Assembly: GCA_026786325.1 (NCBI GenBank)
Contig: JAJAYH010000050.1
Location: 1 to 12,987, forward strand
Length of the DNA: 12,987 nucleotides
Direction of reading: 5' to 3'
Source: Alkalinema sp. CAN_BIN05
GTDB lineage: Bacteria > Cyanobacteriota > Cyanobacteriia > Leptolyngbyales > Leptolyngbyaceae
The stretch's first letter is position 1; every line of letters starts with the position of its first letter. Below the pieces are notes generated by a model that was not told the origin of the DNA, did no database searches, and saw only the letters and a list, made by a program, of their open reading frames with translations. Below, piece by piece: positions 7,911 to 12,987 of the stretch. A program made the translations under genes and the position numbers.

Positions 7911-8570
7911 ATGTTGAAGTTTAAAACGTTAAAGTTTAAAAGCAGTGCAACGGTCCGAATCGGCCTGACCTGTACGATCGCGGCCCTAGGCATCCCGTTA
8001 AGCATCCCGTCTCCAGCCCAAGCAAATCCTTACAACGCCTGCGCTAAAGATTTAAGCAATGCCAAGCTGGACCAAGTTTCCATTGGTAAGGGCTGTGCTG
8101 AAGCCTTGCATCCCGATACAGTTGGAACCTGCGTGGCACGAATTACCGGGCCAACGGTTAATCCCATTACAGCGGTGTCGGCCCTCGATGCTTGTCGTCA
8201 AGTTCGCCGCCCTTTGGAGTTAGCCACCTGTGTTAATGACATTCGTAATTCTGATGAAACGCAAGCTCCGATGATGGATGTTTTGGATGCGTGCCGTCGG
8301 AGTCTGTTGCCAGAGCGCTTTGGTCAATGCGTTGTCGGTTTCCGCAATGCGCCCCTAGAACGCAAGATCTCTGAGGGTCTCGTGACTTGTCTGGATGCGA
8401 CTGACTACCGTAAAGATGTGATTTTGAGACCTTTAAGCGACCTGATTAATCCTTACATTCCCGCTCCACAGAGTAGTTCTGTCCAAGTTACTCCGGTTCT
8501 GCCAACCATTCAACCAACGCCGCAAATGTCTCCAACGCCTAAAATATCCCCAACGCCGCAGTTGTTCTAG
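7911..8570 (+). CDS. Secreted cysteine-repeat protein with PTP tail, function unknown
   Basis: A 219-residue protein with a Sec-type signal peptide. It has a basic start (MLKFKTLKFK), a hydrophobic core to about residue 32 and a probable cleavage after AQA at 38. The mature part has eight cysteines. Seven fall on a 33-residue period: C62/C74, C95/C107, C128/C140 and C160. Each complete unit is C-x11-C followed by V and a helix-like segment ending before the next C. C44 stands apart. An even cysteine count in an exported protein suggests disulfides. The C-terminal 35 residues are Pro/Thr/Ser/Gln-rich and end in three PTP units. ATG at 7911, with GGTGGAG three bases upstream, is preferred over TTG at 7890 or GTG at 7896. 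A TTGACA at 7815-7820 may be part of its promoter, but the spacing to GAATAT at 7841 is 20 bases. I do not recognise a characterised family. Confidence 0.85.
   Translation: MLKFKTLKFKSSATVRIGLTCTIAALGIPLSIPSPAQANPYNACAKDLSNAKLDQVSIGKGCAEALHPDTVGTCVARITGPTVNPITAVSALDACRQVRRPLELATCVNDIRNSDETQAPMMDVLDACRRSLLPERFGQCVVGFRNAPLERKISEGLVTCLDATDYRKDVILRPLSDLINPYIPAPQSSSVQVTPVLPTIQPTPQMSPTPKISPTPQLF
8514..8561 (+). repeat. 18-bp tandem repeat encoding the PTP tail
   Basis: CCAACGCC recurs at 8514, 8532 and 8550, exactly 18 bases apart. It encodes PTPQMS, PTPKIS and PTPQLF at the end of the secreted protein. The in-frame period suggests growth by slippage or unequal recombination. Confidence 0.8.
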
Positions 8571-8595
8571 GGTCCAAATCTTCTCGGAGGTAACT

Positions 8596-8651
8596 ACAGT
8601 TTTTCACAATCTTCCGATCTAGAGTCCGATCGAAAGATTGTGAAAAACTGT
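8596..8651. repeat. Perfect 18-bp inverted repeat, long hairpin
   Basis: Arms ACAGTTTTTCACAATCTT (8596-8613) and its exact reverse complement (8634-8651) flank 20 bases. After one C/A mismatch, CGATC at 8615-8619 pairs with GATCG at 8628-8632, leaving an 8-base loop. It begins 26 bases after the stop of the secreted-protein gene. No T-run follows on the plus strand, so it is not a classic terminator. It could protect the mRNA 3' end, act as a factor-dependent or bidirectional terminator, or be a small mobile-element remnant. The rest of 8571-8866 holds the purN terminator and no gene that I can support. Confidence 0.8.
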
Positions 8652-8707
8652 CCGGAATATATCTGTGAGTGCTGGTCTGTAGCTATGTATAAGGAAAAAA
8701 TTCCAAT

Positions 8708-8738
8708 AAAAAAGCAGCCCCTACCCGGTTTGGACTGC
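8708..8738 (-). terminator. Rho-independent terminator downstream of purN
   Basis: On the minus strand GCAGTCC (8732-8738) pairs with GGGCTGC-type bases (8714-8720), with one G-T pair and a loop of about ten bases. TTTTTT (8708-8713) follows immediately. It lies about 130 bases beyond the purN stop on the correct strand, with nothing between. Confidence 0.65.
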
Positions 8739-8866
8739 CCTTGTGCTAGACAATTAGCTTCTCAATCTATTCTTATAATCTCTCAAAACCTAAAGAGCAA
8801 CATCCACCTTAAGGAAGATACTTAAAAGTATGATTCTTGCAATGGGGTGAACCCGCCTAACATTCT

Positions 8867-9544
8867 CTAGTTTTCGCTAATTCGTTGCCCGACTGCGATC
8901 GCAATTGCCACCGGGTAAATTTTATGCTCTTGGATTTGGAGTCGTGCTTGTAAAGTTTCTAGGGTGTCATTGGTTAAGACTGGAACTGCTGCCTGCATCA
9001 CGATGTCTCCACTATCCACCTCCGTCACCACATGATGAACGGTGCAGCCCGTGATTTTCACGCCAGATTCAAAGGCTTGTTCGATCGCCTTGCTACCCTT
9101 AAAACTTGGCAACAAACTAGGGTGAATGTTTAAAACTCGATTTGGAAAGGCGTGAATCAAAACCGGGGTGACAATTCGCATCCAACCCGCCATCACCACC
9201 CAGTCCACTTGATAGCTCAGCAACACTTCAACGATCGCTTGATCCAATAATTCCCGAGTTGCGAATTGTCGATGGTCTAGACAAATGGACGGAATACCTA
9301 AGCGCTTTGCTCGCTCAACGACCGTTGCCGTTGGATTGTTGTAGATCAGAATCGGAACTTCGGCGTTCAATTGGCCGGAATGGATGGCTTGAACGATCGC
9401 TTCAAAGTTACTACCACTACCGGATGCCATAATTCCGAGTCGGATGCTTTGATTTGCTATTGGATTTACTGTTGGATGCTCTGAAGGTCCACCGATCGGA
9501 CGAATAGGTGGTGAAATTAAGGCATCTTGGTCCCAAGTCGTCAT
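8867..9544 (-). CDS. purN: Phosphoribosylglycinamide formyltransferase (GAR transformylase)
   Basis: A 225-residue enzyme that transfers the formyl group of 10-formyltetrahydrofolate to GAR in the third step of de novo purine synthesis. The catalytic core is intact: GSGSN at 42-46 in the phosphate loop, MAGWMRI at 118-124, Asn139 and His141 in NIHPSLLP, and Asp177 in the VTEVDSGD loop. About 33 residues precede the core (SIRLGIMASGSG), a Pro-rich extension not found in the compact E. coli enzyme. ATG at 9544 is preferred over the adjacent GTG at 9547. An in-frame core-only start is not obvious, so the extension is probably real. The gene diverges from trhO across a 120-base gap and ends ahead of a terminator at 8708-8738. 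Confidence 0.96.
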   Translation of the reverse strand: MTTWDQDALISPPIRPIGGPSEHPTVNPIANQSIRLGIMASGSGSNFEAIVQAIHSGQLNAEVPILIYNNPTATVVERAKRLGIPSICLDHRQFATRELLDQAIVEVLLSYQVDWVVMAGWMRIVTPVLIHAFPNRVLNIHPSLLPSFKGSKAIEQAFESGVKITGCTVHHVVTEVDSGDIVMQAAVPVLTNDTLETLQARLQIQEHKIYPVAIAIAVGQRISEN

Positions 9545-9664
9545 CACTAAAAATATTCCTACAAACTAACAACAAGACCAACAATAAGACAGTGGACGTG
9601 TCTATTGAGGATATATTGAACTAGCCTGATTCCATGCCACCATTCGATCGATGTTTTAATTCCT

Positions 9665-10576
9665 ATGTCTTACGCCGTTGCCACATTTTATAAATTTATT
9701 GCTCTGCCTGATTGCGAAATGGTCCGATCGCAGATTTTAGAACACTGTCAGCAAAATAATATTTATGGCAGCATTTTACTGGCTCAAGAAGGTATCAATG
9801 GCACGGTTTGTAGCGATCGTATTCACCTCACAGCGTTTATTGAATTTTTGCGTCAAGACCCTCGTCTGTGCGATCTCACCACAAAAGAATCAGAAAGCGA
9901 TCGTGCGCCCTTCGATCGGTTAAAAGTTAAAGTGAAGCCCGAAATCGTTACATTGGGTAGACCTGATATTAATCCCAGCGATCGAGCCGGAACTTATGTC
10001 AAACCCCAAGATTGGAATGCCCTGATTCAGGATCCAGACGTATTGGTGATTGATACACGAAAAGCCTTTGAAGTCTCTACGGGAACGTTTGCGGGCGCAG
10101 TTGACCCCAATCTTGACTCGTTTCGGGAGTTTCCAGGTTATGTCGAAACAAATTTGAATCCCACGCAGCACACAAAAGTTGCGATGTTTTGTACGGGGGG
10201 AATTCGTTGCGAAAAAGCCTCAGCCTATATGCTGTCCGCTGGGTTTGAGACGGTTTATCATCTCGAAGGTGGCATTTTAAAGTATCTCGAAGAAATAGAC
10301 CCAGAGGAGAGTCTTTGGGAAGGCGAGTGTTTTGTATTTGACAACCGGGTTGCCGTGACTCATGGCGTTCATCCGGGAACCCATGCGATTTGTGTGGCTT
10401 GTGGTTATCCAGTTTCATCCGACGAAATGCGATCGCCTCTTTATCAACCAGGGTTATCCTGCCCAAATTGCTACGATGTCTTAACTGAGACTCAGAAGCA
10501 ACGAAATCGAGAACGAGTCAAACAGCGCCAGCAAATTAAGGCCAATAAACTGATGCAGTCTACACACCATTCGTAA
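9665..10576 (+). CDS. trhO: tRNA uridine(34) hydroxylase, rhodanese family
   Basis: A 303-residue member of the YceA/TrhO family, which hydroxylates uridine 34 of certain tRNAs independently of prephenate-derived cofactors. The N-terminal acylphosphatase-like region has QEGINGT at 41-47. The rhodanese domain spans about 113-215. Its active-site loop is CTGGIRCEKAS at 176-186, with both Cys176 and Cys182 kept as in the family. A C-terminal segment with C243-x2-C246 and C266-x2-C269 could hold a metal, and the last 25 residues are basic. Length and start (MSYAVATFYKF) are typical. There is little Shine-Dalgarno signal. It converges on the DUF2949 gene with only 16 bases between stop codons and no visible terminator, so the two transcripts probably overlap at their 3' ends. 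Confidence 0.95.
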   Translation: MSYAVATFYKFIALPDCEMVRSQILEHCQQNNIYGSILLAQEGINGTVCSDRIHLTAFIEFLRQDPRLCDLTTKESESDRAPFDRLKVKVKPEIVTLGRPDINPSDRAGTYVKPQDWNALIQDPDVLVIDTRKAFEVSTGTFAGAVDPNLDSFREFPGYVETNLNPTQHTKVAMFCTGGIRCEKASAYMLSAGFETVYHLEGGILKYLEEIDPEESLWEGECFVFDNRVAVTHGVHPGTHAICVACGYPVSSDEMRSPLYQPGLSCPNCYDVLTETQKQRNRERVKQRQQIKANKLMQSTHHS

Positions 10577-10592
10577 TCGCCAAGCTTGATAG

Positions 10593-10793
10593 TTAAGCCG
10601 TTGTACTCTGTCCGTCTAGCCAATCTAAAATTTGGCCTAACTCTGAAATTGACACGAGTCCGTATTGCCATAAAACCATGGGCATTAGGCTGGGGGTTTT
10701 GTGGGCTTGCTGGAATGCGAGGGCGATCGAGTCTGAAGATAACGACAGGTCGTCTCGTAGATAGCGCATTAGAGGATGATTGGTTTGCTCCAT
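10593..10793 (-). CDS. DUF2949 family protein
   Basis: A 66-residue protein that I recognise as the cyanobacterial DUF2949 family from its core: an acidic helical start (LMRYLRDDLSLSSDSIALA) followed by LMPMVLWQYGLVSISELGQILDWL. The family is small, soluble and of unknown role. ATG at 10793 is chosen because the minus strand has a strong GGGAGGGA about 10 bases upstream. The 25 extra residues of the longer open frame lack any start with such a site. It lies tail-to-tail with trhO, and the 257-base gap upstream (10794-11050) must contain its promoter. No gene was found in that gap. Confidence 0.85.
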   Translation of the reverse strand: MEQTNHPLMRYLRDDLSLSSDSIALAFQQAHKTPSLMPMVLWQYGLVSISELGQILDWLDGQSTTA

Positions 10794-10802
10794 TAGTATC
10801 GG

Positions 10803-10810
10803 TCCCTCCC
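10803..10810 (-). promoter_or_regulatory. Strong ribosome binding site of the DUF2949 gene
   Basis: The minus strand reads GGGAGGGA, ending about 10 bases before the ATG at 10793. It is the most purine-rich Shine-Dalgarno in the window and settles the start of this short gene. Confidence 0.65.
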
Positions 10811-11050
10811 GAAAAATAAGACTTGTTATAAAGGTACTGAGGATCTGAAGCGATCGAATCACTCGCAAACTGCCCAGTGAATTATTTCGACATCAAAATT
10901 GTAAAAACGCAATAAATCAAATTCTAACTAAAGGATTTATTTATTGGTGTCAGTATCTTGCCTTACATTTCTGAAGTCGGTGGCTTTTTAGTTGATTTAT
11001 TATCTTTAATTCACAATTTAGCCCGATCGAATGATGTTTTATGAACGGAT

Positions 11051-11272
11051 TTAGGTTATGCCTCTGGATTTAAGGCCCAAAACTATCGCAATTAACAAGC
11101 TCGGCAGCAAAATAATCCCCAAGGCAAGCCGATCGCTGGCCGCAATATTCAGCGCAGGCATCGCATATTTAATCACAAGTGCCAGAACCGTCGAACCTCC
11201 GAATAATTTTGCGATCAAGACGAGACGTTCTGGGTTGGAATCGCTGGATTTTTCGATCGGGAGTTCAGGCAT
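11051..11272 (-). CDS. Small two-helix membrane protein, function unknown
   Basis: A 73-residue protein with a polar, charged N-terminus (MPELPIEKSSDSNPER). Two hydrophobic helices follow: about 17-41 (LVLIAKLFGGSTVLALVIKYAMPAL) is shown here only by its ends LVLIAK and MPAL, and the second runs about 49-68 (LALGIILLPS...VLGL). A short basic tail, KSRGIT, closes the protein. It probably forms a membrane hairpin. ATG at 11272 is preferred; the longer frame could begin only at TTG 11323, and neither has a convincing ribosome binding site. The gene diverges from the YbjN-like gene across 115 bases and points toward DUF2949. The absence of ambiguous stops and a clean amphipathic layout support coding. 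I do not recognise a family. Confidence 0.65.
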   Translation of the reverse strand: MPELPIEKSSDSNPERLVLIAKLFGGSTVLALVIKYAMPALNIAASDRLALGIILLPSLLIAIVLGLKSRGIT

Positions 11273-11387
11273 GTCGTATTTCCGAGGTGAGAGGTTGTAG
11301 AAAATTGGAATGGCAGAGATCAACTTTTAGGAATTCAGTGACATCATAGAAGAGTTGCACAAATAACAAAGCACTTAACGGGTATTT

Positions 11388-11867
11388 ATGACTTCAGTTT
11401 CCCCTACTCCTGACATTTTAGAGTCTTCATCCGATGAGGCTAATGCTTTAGGTACGAACCTGAGCCTTTTGGATGCCATTGAAGTGGTGATTGATAGCTT
11501 GGATACTGGGAATACGGCGCTTGTTAGTCACGGAAAACCTGGACATCTCTGGAAATTTCAGTATGGCAGTGTGGAAGTTTTTGTCCAGCTTACGGGCAGC
11601 AGTGGTGAGGATGTCCTGACGGTTTGGGCTGAGGTGTTGAGATTGCCCGTTAAAAATGAAGCGGCTCTGACTCGACAGCTCTTAGAACTCAATTGGGCTA
11701 CGACCTTTGAAGCTCGGTTTGCGATCGCTGATGGTCAGGTTTCCGTAATGACCACTCGTAGCGTCGAAGATTTGTCTGCGGCTGAAATTTCTCGTGCCAT
11801 CACGATTGTGGCAGGTATTGCGGATGAGCATGACGATCGCCTTCTCGCTGAATTCCCTGCGGCTTAA
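11388..11867 (+). CDS. YbjN domain-containing protein
   Basis: A 159-residue protein of the YbjN-like group, whose alpha/beta fold resembles type III secretion chaperones and whose biochemical role is not settled. The N-terminal 25 residues are Ser/Asp/Glu-rich and probably disordered. The domain (about 28-155) has alternating beta and helical segments: WKFQYGSVEVFVQLT, VWAEVLRLPV, LLELNWATTFEARFAI, GQVSVMTTRSVEDLS, and a final helix AITIVAGIADEHDDRL. There is no signal peptide or membrane segment, so it is probably cytoplasmic. ATG at 11388 gives the full domain; the upstream ribosome binding site is weak. Its stop codon overlaps the start of the next gene (TAATG at 11865-11869), so the two are translated from one message, which suggests a shared task or co-regulation. 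Confidence 0.85.
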   Translation: MTSVSPTPDILESSSDEANALGTNLSLLDAIEVVIDSLDTGNTALVSHGKPGHLWKFQYGSVEVFVQLTGSSGEDVLTVWAEVLRLPVKNEAALTRQLLELNWATTFEARFAIADGQVSVMTTRSVEDLSAAEISRAITIVAGIADEHDDRLLAEFPAA

Positions 11868-12595
11868 TGTCACGCAATGCCTGGAGACTTCTGCCGCTTT
11901 CCTGTGCCAATGGGGCGACCCAAATGGCGATCGATGAGGCGATTTTTCATGGGGTCGAGTCCGGGGAAAGTCTGCCGACGCTGCGGTTTTATCAGTGGGA
12001 TCCGATCGCTATTTCCCTGGGCTACCATCAGCACAATTATCCGAATCATTGGAATGGTCTAACATTTTTAGGCGCGCCCGTTGACTTAGTTCGGCGACCG
12101 ACGGGCGGGCGGGCTGTTTTGCATCAAGGCGATTTGACCTATGCGGTGATGGCATCTGGTTTTGCTGATAATCGAGCCGAAAGTTATCGCCAAATCTGTG
12201 AGTTTTTAATTCAGGGCTGGCGATCGCTCTCTCATAATCTTTCCTATGGAAACGCAGGGCGCGGCTATATTCACAATCCTGATTGCTTTGCGACGGCGAC
12301 TGGTGCAGATTTAGTTTTACCAACGGGGCAAAAACTAATTGGTAGCGCCCAAAAACGATCGGGCCAGACGATTCTCCAGCACGGTTCTATGCGGTTAACC
12401 CCAAATCTTGAACTGTTTGAAACGGTGTTTGGTGCGATCGATCGGATTTCTAATAATCTAGAAATGCCGCCGATCGATCGAATTATGGATGCTCTAGTTG
12501 CTGCTGCCGAAACTTGTTTTGATGCCAGTTTTTCGGTGGGTTCTTTAAGCGATTTAGAAGAATCTTGGATTCATCAAAATTTACCGAGTAATTAA
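11867..12595 (+). CDS. LipM-like octanoyltransferase / lipoate-protein ligase family protein
   Basis: A 242-residue cofactor transferase of the biotin/lipoate ligase (BPL/LPL) fold. Features are AIDEAIFHG at 21-29, FYQWDPIAISLGYHQ at 41-55, the signature RRPTGGRAVLH at 76-86, DLTYAV at 89-94, Cys140 in NPDCFATATGADL, and Lys156 in QKLIGSAQKR. In LipM of Bacillus a cysteine in a comparable PxCF context carries the octanoyl group, so Cys140 favours an acyl-thioester octanoyltransferase over an ATP-using lipoate ligase; that is inference from motif position. It would supply octanoyl groups to lipoyl domains of 2-oxoacid dehydrogenases or the glycine cleavage H protein. The start ATG shares an A with the stop of the YbjN-like gene. 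It converges on rpe. Confidence 0.85.
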   Translation: MSRNAWRLLPLSCANGATQMAIDEAIFHGVESGESLPTLRFYQWDPIAISLGYHQHNYPNHWNGLTFLGAPVDLVRRPTGGRAVLHQGDLTYAVMASGFADNRAESYRQICEFLIQGWRSLSHNLSYGNAGRGYIHNPDCFATATGADLVLPTGQKLIGSAQKRSGQTILQHGSMRLTPNLELFETVFGAIDRISNNLEMPPIDRIMDALVAAAETCFDASFSVGSLSDLEESWIHQNLPSN

Positions 12596-12611
12596 ACAGA
12601 GTAATTAATAA
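12586..12611. repeat. 13-bp near-tandem duplication at the LipM-like gene end
   Basis: GAGTAATTAA occurs at 12586-12595 and again at 12599-12608, 13 bases apart. The first copy contains the gene's stop codon. It is a small local duplication with no evident function. Confidence 0.6.
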
Positions 12612-12641
12612 GAACAAACCACATTAGTATTTGTACAAAAT

Positions 12642-12667
12642 AAAAAGGAAGCCGATCGACGACTTCC
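12642..12667 (-). terminator. Rho-independent terminator of rpe
   Basis: On the minus strand GGAAGTCG pairs with CGGCTTCC (one G-T pair) around a 5-base loop and is followed by TTTTTATTTT. It lies about 40 bases beyond the rpe stop. There is no T-run on the plus strand, so it does not serve the LipM-like gene. Confidence 0.8.
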
Positions 12668-12706
12668 CTCATTCCAAGCAATCTAAAGATAGATTTGTCT
12701 TAAATA

Positions 12707-12987
12707 TTACACTGTAGCTAGCTCTTTTTCAGGACGTTTGCTGTTACGAATTCCTTCGATCGCATCCTTATAGTCTGGCGCATTAAAAACAGCCGAACCC
12801 GCAACAATGGCATTGGCTCCCGCTTCCAGGACTTGCCAAGTATTGTTTCCCTTTAAGCCGCCGTCTACTTCAATCCAAGGATCCAAACCCCGTTCATCGC
12901 ACATTTTCCGCAGTTGCTGAATTTTGGGAACCACTGATGGAATGAAGCTCTGACCGCCAAAGCCAGGATTTACACTCATGATCAATA
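12707..12987 (-). CDS. rpe: Ribulose-phosphate 3-epimerase, C-terminal part
   Basis: The last 93 or so codons of a gene that enters from beyond the window's right edge. The visible protein reads IMSVNPGFGGQ, then IEVDGG and NAIVAGSAVF, the metal- and phosphate-binding motifs of the TIM-barrel enzyme. Rpe interconverts ribulose 5-phosphate and xylulose 5-phosphate in the Calvin cycle and the pentose phosphate pathway. In the IMSVNPGFGG loop the family uses Met and Gly residues near the substrate, and the Asp in VDGG is a metal/catalytic residue. The end (KRPEKELATV) and the TAA/terminator layout look normal. The start codon and N-terminal catalytic Asp lie outside the window. Confidence 0.95.
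   Translation of the reverse strand, partial: LIMSVNPGFGGQSFIPSVVPKIQQLRKMCDERGLDPWIEVDGGLKGNNTWQVLEAGANAIVAGSAVFNAPDYKDAIEGIRNSKRPEKELATV

Noticed and set aside
8640..8825. 61-codon plus-strand open frame starting with GTG in the long hairpin
   Set aside because: It begins inside the right arm of the inverted repeat, runs over the purN terminator and has no ribosome binding site. The cysteines at its start come partly from the arm sequence.
10077..10466. 129-codon minus-strand open frame opposite trhO
   Set aside because: Antisense to trhO, whose catalytic motifs are intact. No motif in the translation.
10974..10989. Short hairpin AAGTC/GGCTT followed by TTTTAG on the plus strand
   Set aside because: Only five pairs including one G-T, and about 400 bases from the nearest plus-strand gene end. 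Too weak to call a terminator.
1..12987. tRNA, rRNA, CRISPR arrays, insertion sequences, integrase or defence genes
   Set aside because: None seen on either strand. The gaps are short and hold only promoters, terminators and small repeats.

Overview
The window looks like chromosomal DNA of a cyanobacterium. The palindrome GCGATCGC (HIP1) occurs at least eight times and its core CGATCG is scattered through genes and gaps alike. Several gene families are typical of cyanobacteria: FHA-domain kinases, a DUF2949 protein, a YbjN-like protein and a small CPHC...GICVADSDY protein. Moderate GC content and ordinary gaps suggest a mid-sized, perhaps filamentous species, but the genus cannot be fixed from the sequence. 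No tRNA, rRNA, CRISPR array, insertion sequence or phage gene was seen.

Layout. (1) 74-3744, minus strand: a likely co-directional run pgl -> zinc-ribbon/FHA protein -> FHA/Ser-Thr kinase-like protein -> xth. pgl and the zinc-ribbon/FHA gene are 3 bases apart, and the second gene's ribosome binding site lies inside the end of pgl. (2) 3893-5317, plus strand: a polyprenyl-phosphate sugar-1-phosphate transferase for polysaccharide synthesis, divergent from pgl. (3) 5491-5661, minus strand: an unlisted 56-residue four-cysteine protein, just downstream of dxs and its terminator. (4) 5793-7673, minus strand: dxs, the entry step of the MEP isoprenoid pathway. (5) 7911-8570, plus strand: a secreted protein with a 33-residue cysteine repeat and a PTP tail, followed by an 18-bp perfect inverted repeat. 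(6) 8867-9544, minus strand: purN with a downstream terminator. (7) 9665-10576, plus strand: trhO, a tRNA U34 hydroxylase. (8) 10593-11272, minus strand: two small proteins, DUF2949 and a two-helix membrane protein. (9) 11388-12595, plus strand: a YbjN-like gene joined by a TAATG overlap to a LipM-like acyltransferase/ligase. (10) 12707-12987, minus strand: the 3' end of rpe, with a terminator, running off the window.

Together this is mostly housekeeping: DNA repair, the oxidative pentose phosphate/Calvin branch (pgl, rpe), isoprenoids (dxs), purines (purN), tRNA modification (trhO) and lipoylation (lipM-like). Signalling and envelope genes are interspersed. The least understood items are the FHA pair with a degenerate kinase, the repeat-built secreted protein, the four-cysteine mini-protein and the long hairpin at 8596-8651. 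I see no clear multi-gene novel system such as a defence island or biosynthetic cluster.
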